Part shown: in pieces, positions 22,719 to 30,798 of the stretch
Position numbering within the stretch: position 1 is the stretch's first letter
Layout of the letters: every line of letters begins with the position of its first letter
IMG/VR virus record: IMGVR_UViG_3300008113_000144
Location: 28,981 to 92,980 of that record
Length of the DNA: 64,000 nucleotides
Origin: a virus
Direction: 5' to 3' (one strand)
Notes under the pieces: model-generated
What the model saw: only the letters and a program-made list of their open reading frames with translations
What the model was told of the DNA's origin: nothing
Databases searched by the model: none
Position numbers and translations under genes: made by a program

Positions 22719-23053
22719 GATAGCATTTCTTTAATGGACATTGCTTGGAGTTCCTCATCAGTATATTGTGGATTCTCAGGATTTTCAAGACGAGAGAGTT
22801 TTGCTCTCACATCTTCAAGTTCTTTTCCCGCTTGAATAGAATACCCCCAAGCACGTTGAAATTTAATGTCGTGCTCATCAAGATAGCCCTTGACATAATC
22901 ACCAAGAACAAATAGCATAGATTCTGCTTTTTTGTACTCACGATTATCAAGTTCCTCTTGAACAAAACCAATCATTTCTTTGATATAACCCAGTTTTGAT
23001 GTGATCATATCAAGTTCATTCATTGAATTCCAGACATCATCGTAGCTGGTCAT
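22715..23053 (-). CDS. Helical hypothetical protein (112 aa)
   Basis: All-helical, charged, with Y-T-D-E-E-L-Q-A-M-S at the end. A consensus sigma70 promoter directs it. Coupled with the thioredoxin-like gene by a 4-nt overlap. Unknown. Confidence 0.65.
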   Translation of the reverse strand: MTSYDDVWNSMNELDMITSKLGYIKEMIGFVQEELDNREYKKAESMLFVLGDYVKGYLDEHDIKFQRAWGYSIQAGKELEDVRAKLSRLENPENPQYTDEELQAMSIKEMLS

Positions 23054-23235
23054 GGGGTCTCCGTTGGGACGATGGGTGTATTATAGGTCTGTTGCTCCAG
23101 CCTGTCAAGTCTGTTAAGGATCTCGTATATGGTATTATCAGTCTCAACCAGTTCGGTTTTGAGATAATTAACTTCATATTCAAGATCACGAATCTTATCA
23201 TTTAAAGACTCATATTCAAAACTATAATCACTCAT
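23050..23235 (-). CDS. Coiled-coil protein (61 aa)
   Basis: Heptad pattern across residues 10-48 (I-R-D-L-E-Y-E-V-N-Y-L-K-T-E-L). The next promoter lies inside its 3' coding part. Function unknown. Confidence 0.65.
   Translation of the reverse strand: MSDYSFEYESLNDKIRDLEYEVNYLKTELVETDNTIYEILNRLDRLEQQTYNTPIVPTETP
23080..23108 (-). promoter_or_regulatory. Full-consensus sigma70 promoter inside a gene
   Basis: TTGACA, 17-bp spacer, TATAAT: a perfect match, located in the 3' end of the coiled-coil gene. It drives the 112-residue gene and the thioredoxin-like gene. Confidence 0.85.
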
Positions 23236-23399
23236 AAAATACCCACCTCTTTTAAATAACGACGATATGCTAAAAATCTACCCATTTTGGGTTGACCAGG
23301 GACATTCAGTTGATGACAAATTTCACAATAACACAACCAATCATACCATGGTGTGCTAGGATCTAATTCGTGATACTTTATTTCTGATTGCTTCGACAT
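23232..23399 (-). CDS. Small Cys-containing protein (55 aa)
   Basis: W-L-C-Y-C-E-I-C-H-Q-L near residue 20 gives a C-x-C-x2-C-H cluster that could hold a metal. The start overlaps the halogenase 3' end by 44 nt. Unknown. Confidence 0.6.
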   Translation of the reverse strand: MSKQSEIKYHELDPSTPWYDWLCYCEICHQLNVPGQPKMGRFLAYRRYLKEVGIL

Positions 23400-24774
23400 A
23401 ATCTAAATGATGTATTGTGTCTGTTTTGTATTCTGGTTGTTTAAATGGCAGCACAGTTGATGAAGTATTCCAAGTGTGATCTTTGGCAGCTATTGTGTGC
23501 ATAAACATAATATAATCATCATGATCCATATAATAATCTCCAAGGAGATTTATAATATGTTCTTGGTAATCATATTTTATGTTTTTATGATCTATCCAAA
23601 AACGAGTATCATCTCGTTGACACGTTTTATATTGAGTTAAAATGAATGCTGCCCAAAATTTGTATCTACTTTCAATTCTATCATTAATAACTTGTCTCAA
23701 ACTATTTACAACATTTTTATCTGGAATATCTTTCCATTGTTGTAAAATAGGTTTTAAATGATTAATGACATCAATTGTTAATGTTAGACCAGGAGCATCT
23801 AGTGGTTCTAGAAATCCATTAGCCAAACCCAGAGTACAGTAATTTTCATGATATGTTTTTTTATTATATCGAGGATAAAAATTGACAAGCCTTGGTTCTA
23901 TATCTACACCAACGTCATTAATAAATTCTTGCCTAGCTCTATCTTCACTGATATAGTTGGAGCTGAATGTATATCCTGTACCAATTCTTGAATAAGTTGG
24001 CGTTATCCATCTCCATCCATACTTCATAGTTTTTGCTACTGTGTATGGATGAAATTGATTTCTTTTATCAGTATATTCTAGTGGATATACAAAAGCTTTA
24101 TTTGTTAACAATACATCAGACAAATCTACATATTCTTCATTCAGAATATCATTGTAACCAGTGGCAACAATATAGTAATCTGCTGTGATTACAGTACCTT
24201 TATCAGTAATAAGTCTTTCGATCTTATCATCTATTTTTTCTACTTTATCAATAGTTTCTGCTAGTGTAGAAACATGTTTATGTTTTTTACAGTGCTTAGA
24301 AATAAACTCAATATATTTGCCAGCATCAAAATGCCATGATTTTGGGTAAAAGAAATCTGATTTGAATACCTGATTATCTTTTATAGCATCGTTCAAGTTA
24401 CAAGCAATTAGATCATTTATAGAAACATCCTTTGGCTTGTTTGCCAAAAGCCTATAAAACATGGTCGTATGAATGCTCATAGCATTCGATGATCTATTAT
24501 TTTTAAAATTGTGAATAAAATTATTTTTAGACCAATTCTTATAATAGACACCATATTTTATAGCGGCATCTGATTCAGTGACAAAAATATCCTGATTTAT
24601 TCCAACTTCTTGGTGGAAATCATTTAACTTAATTGTATTAGATTCTCCAACACCAATACTAGGAATGTGTGGAGAACCTACAATTACAATTTCTTTAAAA
24701 AACTCTTTTTTCATCGCCATGGCAGCACAAGCCATCCAGCCTGCTGCCCCAGTTCCAACAATACAGAGTTTCAT
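23356..24774 (-). CDS. FAD-dependent tryptophan halogenase-like protein (472 aa)
   Basis: Matches the tryptophan halogenase family (PrnA type). FAD-binding G-T-G-A-A-G-W at residues 7-13, G-V-G-E-S near 41-45, the family lysine in D-A-A-I-K-Y-G (K73, equal to catalytic Lys79 of PrnA), and a W-R-W-I-T-P block near 254, close to the W-x-W-x-I-P signature. Cyanophages are known to carry such genes, but substrate and role in infection are unknown. It would need reduced FAD from a host reductase. The Ile-Thr-Pro in the signature differs from the classic Ile-Pro order and could alter chemistry. Confidence 0.88.
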   Translation of the reverse strand: MKLCIVGTGAAGWMACAAMAMKKEFFKEIVIVGSPHIPSIGVGESNTIKLNDFHQEVGINQDIFVTESDAAIKYGVYYKNWSKNNFIHNFKNNRSSNAMSIHTTMFYRLLANKPKDVSINDLIACNLNDAIKDNQVFKSDFFYPKSWHFDAGKYIEFISKHCKKHKHVSTLAETIDKVEKIDDKIERLITDKGTVITADYYIVATGYNDILNEEYVDLSDVLLTNKAFVYPLEYTDKRNQFHPYTVAKTMKYGWRWITPTYSRIGTGYTFSSNYISEDRARQEFINDVGVDIEPRLVNFYPRYNKKTYHENYCTLGLANGFLEPLDAPGLTLTIDVINHLKPILQQWKDIPDKNVVNSLRQVINDRIESRYKFWAAFILTQYKTCQRDDTRFWIDHKNIKYDYQEHIINLLGDYYMDHDDYIMFMHTIAAKDHTWNTSSTVLPFKQPEYKTDTIHHLDYVEAIRNKVSRIRS

Positions 24775-24998
24775 AGTTTTCCACCAACAGTCCCTTCATG
24801 TGTTTTTGTTTCTGGAAATCCTTCTTGTAGACATTTAAGATACCAACGTGTAGCTGATACACATTGCTCTCTAGTCCCTGAAGTAATTACACATTTTCCA
24901 TCTTTTGTGTAAGAATCCCAAGTTCCGTACTTTTTTTGTTCCACACGAAATGTGTCGTCAATCCAGTCAACTTCAGCGATTTCAGGATGCTCATTCAT
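24771..24998 (-). CDS. Conserved cyanophage protein (75 aa)
   Basis: F-R-V-E-Q-K-K-Y-G-T-W-D-S-Y near residue 17 and Y-L-K-C-L-Q-E-G-F-P-E-T near 53 are recurrent in cyanophage proteins. 4-nt overlap with the halogenase gene. Confidence 0.75.
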   Translation of the reverse strand: MNEHPEIAEVDWIDDTFRVEQKKYGTWDSYTKDGKCVITSGTREQCVSATRWYLKCLQEGFPETKTHEGTVGGKL

Positions 24999-25315
24999 TC
25001 AAATTCTCCTGTGTAGTTTTTGATTTTTCCTGAGCGATATACGCCCTCAATTCGGGTGTCTCTGTCCACTCCCAGATTGTGCCATCCTTCTGGGTATAAG
25101 ATTTCGGAATTGTTTGGAGTTTCATAAATTTCTACCTCAACTTTAATTTCTTTATCATTCCAGTGTCTCACCACCCCCGCCACAATGAAGACGTTGGTGA
25201 TGAGATATGTAGCAAAGATAATCGTTCTAACGATTGCTACTCGGTCTGCCACGTCGTCTTTTTTGTGTGCCTTCTCGCCCAGTGCTAGTGCCCACAGATG
25301 CCACAGTTTTTTCAT
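24995..25315 (-). CDS. Conserved cyanophage membrane protein (106 aa)
   Basis: M-K-K-L-W-H-L-W-A-L-A-L-G-E-K-A start, one membrane helix (I-I-F-A-T-Y-L-I-T-N-V-F-I-V-A-G-V, about 31-47), then a soluble beta-rich tail. The first 89 nt lie inside the upstream gene in another frame. Confidence 0.7.
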   Translation of the reverse strand: MKKLWHLWALALGEKAHKKDDVADRVAIVRTIIFATYLITNVFIVAGVVRHWNDKEIKVEVEIYETPNNSEILYPEGWHNLGVDRDTRIEGVYRSGKIKNYTGEFE

Positions 25316-25604
25316 TTGGTTCAAAGAATTGTTCAAGAGAAGAGAATAGTTCCTGTTTGGGTTTCCTGCCACGCTTCTTAGGAGTTTCTACAGGATCCTC
25401 CTTGTCCACAACAGGAAGTGGCACAGCAAGTTCTGGATCTTGATAATGGATGGTAGCATCCTTTGCCTTGATTTTGTAGCGAGTCAGATGCTTGTCGAGA
25501 TGATTCTGGCATTGAAACCAGCAGATTTTATGCTCCTTCCCGTCCTGATACTCCAGACGAATCGGAAACCCAGTGTGAGGGAACAGGTCTTGGTCTTGTT
25601 TCAT
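25227..25604 (-). CDS. AT-hook protein (125 aa)
   Basis: The N-terminal domain (F-P-H-T-G-F-P-I-R-L-E-Y near 9-20, I-C-W-F-Q-C-Q-N-H-L near 27-36) is typical of a conserved cyanophage protein. The C-terminal tail has two AT-hook-like motifs, K-R-G-R-K-P-K (about 76-82) and R-R-G-R-P-S at the end, which predict minor-groove binding to AT-rich DNA. It overlaps both neighbours out of frame by about 80-90 nt. Confidence 0.75.
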   Translation of the reverse strand: MKQDQDLFPHTGFPIRLEYQDGKEHKICWFQCQNHLDKHLTRYKIKAKDATIHYQDPELAVPLPVVDKEDPVETPKKRGRKPKQELFSSLEQFFEPNEKTVASVGTSTGREGTQKRRRGRPSSNR

Positions 25605-25950
25605 AATGTTGTAGTTTGCCGTTGAGGAACGTGAGAGCACACTCTGGCCAGTCTTCCCACCGACCATCGTATTTCTGTGGATATACTACCACAGTTTTGG
25701 ACAACTGGCAAGCTTTGACCCTGCCGTGGTTGCCGTTGAGAATGTATTCTAATCCCAATAGGTTTTCATCAGAATCTACAATGTCAAAGATGTCTTCATC
25801 TTCAATGACCCACAACCTACCAGATGGATCTAGCCAATAAAAATCCAAAAATCCTCTGTATTTGTCATTAAATGTCTTGGATTGACATACAGCTTCAGTA
25901 AACTGTTCTCCTAGATCATAAGATGATCTAAACCAATCAAACATGCCCAT
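25528..25950 (-). CDS. Conserved cyanophage protein (140 aa)
   Basis: Start M-G-M-F-D-W-F-R-S-S-Y-D-L-G-E-Q-F, then F-Y-W-L-D-P-S-G-R-L near residue 37. This family is common in cyanophages, function unknown. ATG at the third residue is an alternative start. Confidence 0.75.
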   Translation of the reverse strand: MGMFDWFRSSYDLGEQFTEAVCQSKTFNDKYRGFLDFYWLDPSGRLWVIEDEDIFDIVDSDENLLGLEYILNGNHGRVKACQLSKTVVVYPQKYDGRWEDWPECALTFLNGKLQHYETRPRPVPSHWVSDSSGVSGREGA

Positions 25951-25954
25951 GACA

Positions 25955-26122
25955 TTAAGTTGTAGTAATGTTAAAGTTAAAACTATCTATGAATGTTTCC
26001 CATCCTTGATCAGTTGCTTTTTCATGCTCATAGACAAATTTATATCCACTTTCATTCATCAGTCCTACTTCAATCTCAGCTTTAATAAGTGTCCGAAGAA
26101 TTTCTATTTGTTCTTTAGTCAT
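25955..26122 (-). CDS. Hypothetical protein (55 aa)
   Basis: M-T-K-E-Q-I-E-I-L-R-T-L-I-K-A-E-I-E. Helical start. Coupled to the upstream gene (ATGA), whose C-terminal codons provide a GGAGGAAA ribosome site. Unknown. Confidence 0.65.
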   Translation of the reverse strand: MTKEQIEILRTLIKAEIEVGLMNESGYKFVYEHEKATDQGWETFIDSFNFNITTT

Positions 26123-26796
26123 CCCAGTTTCCTCCTAATTTTATCAAGACAATCATTCCATCCTTCTACCAGTTCTTCAACACCAACAGATTGAGAACCT
26201 TCGGCAGATTGATAACTGGGCATCCATTTCCAAATCCTTTCAACAAGATCTTTAATACATGTGTCAGAATCTCCATCAACTCCAGTTGTGAAGATGTCAC
26301 TCCACCAATCTTCAATCACATCATATAGAGTAGGACCAAAGGTAAACTTGAGTGATCCTTGTGGATTGGCAGAGATGTCAGCAGCAAACATCTTCTCAAG
26401 CAATCGGAATGTTTCTGGATCATCTATACGAGTGAGTTGATCACCTTTATCATTTTCACGCCACCACTTCACCCAATCATCACTATGTCTATACTTCATA
26501 CGATAGTATTTGACGGTATTATAATCAACACAATACACGCTACCATCTTTGAGGAGATCCATTTTACGAATAGGTGTTTTCTCAATCTCTTCAAGTAGTG
26601 CTACTTTCTTTTCAAGAATTTTAAGTTGTGCTTTCAGGTCTTCAAGTTCAGTCATAGGAGTTTCGTATTGTACTGGTTCAGATAGAGGAGACATAGGACA
26701 CTTATTTGGATCAATACATGTACTGTTAATTGAGTTTGTTTTCAGATAGTTTGGAGCATAACACCATCCACAATCCCAGTATTTACAAACAGTCAT
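26119..26796 (-). CDS. Cys-rich N-terminus hypothetical protein (225 aa)
   Basis: C-x4-C-x2-C in the first 12 residues and two more Cys near 27-33 suggest a small metal site. A coiled-coil stretch follows (L-K-A-Q-L-K-I-L-E-K-K-V-A-L-L-E, about 54-69), then a Trp-rich domain. Unrecognised. Coupled to the RNA ligase gene. Confidence 0.65.
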   Translation of the reverse strand: MTVCKYWDCGWCYAPNYLKTNSINSTCIDPNKCPMSPLSEPVQYETPMTELEDLKAQLKILEKKVALLEEIEKTPIRKMDLLKDGSVYCVDYNTVKYYRMKYRHSDDWVKWWRENDKGDQLTRIDDPETFRLLEKMFAADISANPQGSLKFTFGPTLYDVIEDWWSDIFTTGVDGDSDTCIKDLVERIWKWMPSYQSAEGSQSVGVEELVEGWNDCLDKIRRKLG

Positions 26797-27866
26797 CGGT
26801 CTTTGTGCTTCAGAAGATACGAGTTAGCAATCGCCTTGAAAGTGAAATTACTCTCCCACGACTTGAATACTAGACCCTCACGCTTAGTTTGAGGATTCAG
26901 CGATGGACCTTCAGCATATTCTAGCAGATCATCAATGGTATCGTATGCTTGAGCAACACGAAGGTCTCCATCAATGATAGGCACATGCTCAATGTCAGCA
27001 CCCATTTCATCTAGCATTTCAAGAACAGTGTATCGTTCATCTGGTTTCAGATAGTATCCATGAGTGATACTATAGATGTCAAACAAATAGAAGCGTTGAC
27101 CTTTGAGTTTCTCAGGATTACCCTGAATACCTTCACCAATCAGTTCACCCTGAATAGCATACTCTTCACCATGTTTGATGCTAAGTTGAAGCAAAGCATC
27201 AACAATACCTTGCTCCCGTGCTGCTTTCCAGAAACTATTGCCCTCAGTTTCAATCAGATCAATATTACGAGAGCACACACCAATTTCACCATTCTTGACA
27301 TACACAGTCATACTGCTACCATCAAGTTTGGTAGTTACTTCATAGATCTCATCTTTGTGGGTCTCAAAGATTTCTTTACGAAGGTTCTGACAACGTTCTT
27401 GGTCAGTTTTAGGAATGAAGTGAGGAAAGTTACCCTTCATCGTACCTTGAAGTTGAGCAGGAATAGGTGGTTCCCACTTCTGAATACCAAGATATTCAGT
27501 AATATCTGTGCCGATAGTAAATCCTTCTTCACCAACAGTCCAGGGGCGATTTTCTGGACCCCAAGTGCTAAGAGGAAGCAGAAGTCCCTGTGAGATTTGC
27601 CCACGAAGTTTCACAGTTTTCAGACGTTCACCCTTCACACCATTATATTCACGGGGTTCTTGACCTTTACTCAGAAAGGGAGCAAGTTCGTGAGGCACCC
27701 AACTATCAATCTCAAGATAGATGGCAACATCACCAACTTGATATTCACCTTTCTTGACCACTACAGGCCAACCACCATTCACGATGGCACATTCAATAGC
27801 ATCAGCACCTTCAATCGGTTTGATGTAAGTGATTTCAGCGATACTAGCGAGTTTACGAATAGTCAT
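26793..27866 (-). CDS. RNA ligase, DRB0094/Rnl5-like (357 aa)
   Basis: Nucleotidyltransferase-fold RNA ligase. Motif I K-L-D-G-S-S with the AMP-accepting lysine at about residue 180, motif IV E-G-L-V-F-K near 334, and motif V F-K-A-I-A-N-S-Y-L-L-K at the end. The separate N-terminal domain (I-E-G-A-D-x-I-E, G-E-Y-x-V-G-D) is typical of the DRB0094 type, which seals 3'-OH/5'-P RNA ends. The start M-T-I-R-K-L was chosen because ten further upstream codons overlap the preceding gene. Confidence 0.88.
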   Translation of the reverse strand: MTIRKLASIAEITYIKPIEGADAIECAIVNGGWPVVVKKGEYQVGDVAIYLEIDSWVPHELAPFLSKGQEPREYNGVKGERLKTVKLRGQISQGLLLPLSTWGPENRPWTVGEEGFTIGTDITEYLGIQKWEPPIPAQLQGTMKGNFPHFIPKTDQERCQNLRKEIFETHKDEIYEVTTKLDGSSMTVYVKNGEIGVCSRNIDLIETEGNSFWKAAREQGIVDALLQLSIKHGEEYAIQGELIGEGIQGNPEKLKGQRFYLFDIYSITHGYYLKPDERYTVLEMLDEMGADIEHVPIIDGDLRVAQAYDTIDDLLEYAEGPSLNPQTKREGLVFKSWESNFTFKAIANSYLLKHKDR

Positions 27867-28216
27867 TACAGGTCTTCTCCAGCAAGTTGTTCCCAAGCGT
27901 ATTGTTCACGCTCCCTCAATGATTCAATAGAACCTTTAGCAACCTCAGGCCATTCTTCTTTAGAGTTCTGCCACCAATCTTTGTAATCTTCTGGCATTAC
28001 AGAAGATAGTTCGTCATCATAACGTTGAAGACGATCAAGTTCTGATTTGATAATCAGCAAGTTGTCGTAGTTTTCTTTATTAATATCATATTCTTCTTCC
28101 ATCCAAGAAGGGTCACTATCTTCCTGATTCAATTCTTCACGAATCTCCCACGAAAGAGATTCCATGTCACCTGCTGTTTGTTGAAGGAAGTAATCAATCG
28201 TGTCAAATAAAGTCAT
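27866..28216 (-). CDS. Acidic hypothetical protein (116 aa)
   Basis: Starts M-T-L-F-D-T-I-D-Y-F. Glu/Trp-rich helices (D-W-W-Q-N-S-K-E-E-W near 80). One-nt overlap with the RNA ligase start. Unknown. Confidence 0.65.
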   Translation of the reverse strand: MTLFDTIDYFLQQTAGDMESLSWEIREELNQEDSDPSWMEEEYDINKENYDNLLIIKSELDRLQRYDDELSSVMPEDYKDWWQNSKEEWPEVAKGSIESLREREQYAWEQLAGEDL

Positions 28217-28385
28217 GATCGTCAAAAGTAAAGTAATCAGTAATGGCAGACATTACAGCGTCATTGATTCGATCAATGATCACATGCTCTTCTGGATTCT
28301 CTACATGTTTGTGGGCAAGACGCCAACCACGTTGAACACCTTGCTCAATTGCCATTTCAAGAATAACATGGAACTTAGGTTTCAT
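28203..28385 (-). CDS. Conserved small phage protein (60 aa)
   Basis: M-K-P-K-F-H-V-I-L-E-M-A-I-E-Q-G-V-Q-R-G-W is a recognisable start of a small conserved phage protein of unknown role. Overlaps both neighbours. Confidence 0.7.
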   Translation of the reverse strand: MKPKFHVILEMAIEQGVQRGWRLAHKHVENPEEHVIIDRINDAVMSAITDYFTFDDHDFI

Positions 28386-28585
28386 TTAAAAGCACCACCA
28401 ATGATAGCAAAAATCAGAATAACAGCAACAATAGCAAGAAAAATTAGAGCACTAATCCACAAAGGAGACAGCACCCACACCCAAGGCCAAGTGATGTTAC
28501 CAGTGAGTTTCAGACCAATAAACAAAATGGTAAGCAAACCAGTGAAACCAATGCCACTGGAAGAGGAAGAAGAGTTGCTAGACAT
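28382..28585 (-). CDS. Two-helix membrane protein (67 aa)
   Basis: Ser-rich start (M-S-S-N-S-S-S-S-S-S-G-I-G-F-T-G-L-L), then two membrane segments with W-P-W-V-W-V-L-S-P-L-W-I-S between them. A common phage membrane-protein family, function unknown. Leader with CAGTTCAAATAAAACAC after a promoter. Confidence 0.75.
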   Translation of the reverse strand: MSSNSSSSSSGIGFTGLLTILFIGLKLTGNITWPWVWVLSPLWISALIFLAIVAVILIFAIIGGAFK

Positions 28586-28606
28586 GTGTTTTATTTGAAC
28601 TGAAGT

Positions 28607-28642
28607 CAGTATAGACCATAAAAAAGGGGGCGTCAACCCCCC
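28607..28642 (-). promoter_or_regulatory. Sigma70-like promoter overlapping a terminator (PeSL-like)
   Basis: TTGACG, 18-bp spacer, TATACT. TTGACG forms the loop of a GGGGG/CCCCC stem followed by TTTTTTT. It ends the RNA-repair operon and starts the membrane-protein/RNA-ligase operon. Confidence 0.8.
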
Positions 28643-28652
28643 TGTGTCGGTT

Positions 28653-29123
28653 TCAGAACTGTCCTTTACCCTGCCCCACATCAAATACCCAGATGCCACG
28701 CTGAACCCACATGTTTACAACACGCTGGCGATCATCAAAGACACCCAGAATCATGTGAGTTTTGAGGATTTCATCAGCAATCTCGCCTTTGACGACGGCA
28801 TCATCACGATGATCTTTATACTTTCTCATATACAGACCATCCCATTTGAAACCAAAGGCAGTCAACCACTCTTCTGTTTGCTCACGATAGTCGTCTGATC
28901 GACCAGATACAAAGAACAAATCACAATCCATGGTTCCTTTGCTAGCATGTAGTGCTTTATACACATAATCTACTGCTAGATGAGGAACATCTTGTCCCAA
29001 TCCTTTGTTCCAAGCATCCCAATTACGGGGTTTAGTTGCTACGTATTGACGACGATGGCGAACATCACAGATGGTGCCATCGAGATCGAAAACGAAGCAC
29101 TTCTTTCGTACCACATTCGACAT
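28653..29123 (-). CDS. Polynucleotide 3'-phosphatase (HAD), C-terminal half of T4 Pnkp
   Basis: HAD-superfamily phosphatase. D-L-D-G-T at residues 13-17 (nucleophile and acid/base Asp), N-W-D-A-W near 36, V-S-G-R-S-D-D-Y-R-E-Q-T-E-E-W-L near 73-88, L-Y-M-R-K near 97, and F-D-D-R near 134. These are the signatures of the T4 Pnkp phosphatase domain, which removes 3'-phosphate or 2',3'-cyclic phosphate from RNA ends. Here it is a separate protein, overlapping the kinase gene by 59 nt. Confidence 0.9.
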   Translation of the reverse strand: MSNVVRKKCFVFDLDGTICDVRHRRQYVATKPRNWDAWNKGLGQDVPHLAVDYVYKALHASKGTMDCDLFFVSGRSDDYREQTEEWLTAFGFKWDGLYMRKYKDHRDDAVVKGEIADEILKTHMILGVFDDRQRVVNMWVQRGIWVFDVGQGKGQF

Positions 29124-29574
29124 AATCAAATCCTTCTGCTACAGTTGGTTTTTCAAATTGATGATACATTCTTTTCAGAATGTCTTTAGGAATAAACTTA
29201 CCGTCACGATGATTGTTTCGTTCCAGTGCTTCCTCTAGAGTAATTTCAAAGTAAATTGCTCCTCTATGATAGTATGATGGCAGTTTATTCAGTTTTTTCT
29301 TTCGTGCTTTGGCACTAAGATTGGTCTGATCCCAGATAATATCTTTACCATTGTCGATGGCATATGGGATCAGTTTCTCCATCATCCATGTTGCTTCTTT
29401 GATATACTTATCGAACACTTCATTATACGTTTTGCCCTCTTTTTTGGCATAGTAATCAATGTAGTAGTCCGTCGAGAGAACCACAGAATTTTTCCAATAA
29501 TCCAGAGCAAGAAGTTTATCCACATAGGTAGATTTCCCGCTGGTGGGGATACCACAAAGCATTACACATTCCAT
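29065..29574 (-). CDS. Polynucleotide 5'-kinase (P-loop), N-terminal half of T4 Pnkp
   Basis: P-loop kinase: G-I-P-T-S-G-K-S-T at residues 8-16, S-T-D-Y-Y-I near 34 (T4 Pnk has a catalytic Asp in this region), W-D-Q-T-N-L-S near 82-88, and a lid-like A-L-E-R-N-N-H-R near 118. It would phosphorylate 5'-OH RNA or DNA ends. In T4 this domain is fused to the phosphatase, but here they are split and overlapping. Confidence 0.87.
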   Translation of the reverse strand: MECVMLCGIPTSGKSTYVDKLLALDYWKNSVVLSTDYYIDYYAKKEGKTYNEVFDKYIKEATWMMEKLIPYAIDNGKDIIWDQTNLSAKARKKKLNKLPSYYHRGAIYFEITLEEALERNNHRDGKFIPKDILKRMYHQFEKPTVAEGFDYVECGTKEVLRFRSRWHHL

Positions 29575-30731
29575 TGAAGACCTCCGAAGAGCCAACGATT
29601 TTGGTCAATTTTAGTTTGAGTGGTGAGTGATTTGCTGATCATGTCAACGATAGTAGCACGGGATCCTTTGCCGCCTTTCATAGCATACATGATGGGGGCG
29701 TGGATTGGCAAGATTTTGGTCTGAACAAACTGGGTAGCGAAATCCTTTTTATCAGGATACATGGTGTTACCAGCATTATACATGTCTGCCATCTCACCAG
29801 CAAGGTCGTCCACTGCCATCCAGAAGGCGTTCTGGAACGCTTTGAGGCGATGGGCGTCGTCTGGTGTCAGCAACGGAATAACGTCGTCTACAGAGTCACT
29901 GAGGATGGTCTGGAGAACGTTTTTCTCTTGGTTGATCTGTTCTTTCGATTTGTGGCGAAGAACATATTCATCCGCTTTAACTTTGACCATGTGACCAGAA
30001 TCAAAGCGAAGAACAACACCTTCACCATCATCCCATTCACGAACTTGCTTTACAAACAACTCAATGTTTTGAACAGCAAGACCAGCAAGTGCTTTTACGA
30101 CAGGAATACCAGAATGTTCTGCCAGTTCAACCATATTATAATAGGGAAGATAAGTCCCACTGAAAGTATTACGGATACCAGTGAGAATCAGTTGATCTTC
30201 TGGATAATCTACAACGATACGATTTTTACGAGAACACCACTCAAAAATAGGAGTCAGTTTAGCATCAATACAACCACGAATGAAATCATAGTAATCTAAA
30301 TCATCAGCAATGAAATACTCAGCATTCATCGCTACCTCAGTAATACCTGCTTTGGTAGCAAGACGGAAACCTTCTTTGGTAGGGATCGGACGAATCATAG
30401 ACCCATCCAGTTTCTCCAGCACTACATGAGGTTCATATAGATTAATTTTATTGATTGCCGTTTCTTCACGCTCACCAGCATTGAAAAACTTGTGATACGG
30501 ACGGGAGATAAGATTGCCAGTGGCAGTATCAAAGATCAGACCACGACATTCACGACGAATTTTCATGTTGTAATGAGATCGCTCACGAATGAGAGAGAAA
30601 GTATCCTCAAATGCTACCATGTAGTTGATAACAGTATACCAATCCTTCTCCATGACCTTGAACTCAGGACGATCTTCGATGTGTGGAATCACATCGTCAA
30701 TATGTTTGATCTCAGGAAAATCGTAATTCAT
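29562..30731 (-). CDS. rnlA: T4 RNA ligase 1-like protein (389 aa)
   Basis: Rnl1 family. N-terminal E-C-R-G-L-I-F-D near residue 61, motif I E-K-L-D-G-S with the AMP lysine at about 107 (Lys99 in T4), E-G-V-V-L-R (motif IV) near 235, and V-K-V-K (motif V) near 247. The C-terminal tRNA-recognition-type domain is present, so the length is normal. With the kinase and phosphatase that follow it makes the T4-style repair pathway for cleaved tRNA. Overlaps the kinase gene by 13 nt. Confidence 0.92.
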   Translation of the reverse strand: MNYDFPEIKHIDDVIPHIEDRPEFKVMEKDWYTVINYMVAFEDTFSLIRERSHYNMKIRRECRGLIFDTATGNLISRPYHKFFNAGEREETAINKINLYEPHVVLEKLDGSMIRPIPTKEGFRLATKAGITEVAMNAEYFIADDLDYYDFIRGCIDAKLTPIFEWCSRKNRIVVDYPEDQLILTGIRNTFSGTYLPYYNMVELAEHSGIPVVKALAGLAVQNIELFVKQVREWDDGEGVVLRFDSGHMVKVKADEYVLRHKSKEQINQEKNVLQTILSDSVDDVIPLLTPDDAHRLKAFQNAFWMAVDDLAGEMADMYNAGNTMYPDKKDFATQFVQTKILPIHAPIMYAMKGGKGSRATIVDMISKSLTTQTKIDQNRWLFGGLQWNV

Positions 30732-30752
30732 GATTTTGTTTGAATTGTTGAT

Positions 30753-30785
30753 AGTATAAAACCCCTCAACACAATTGTCAAGGGG
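30753..30785 (-). promoter_or_regulatory. Sigma70-like promoter overlapping a terminator (PeSL-like)
   Basis: TTGACA, 17-bp spacer, TATACT, leader ATCAACAATTCAAACAAA. The -35 lies in a 10-bp CCCCTTGACA/TGTTGAGGGG hairpin followed by TTTTAT. Start of the RNA-repair operon. Confidence 0.85.
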
Positions 30786-30798
30786 TCATTGATAAGTG

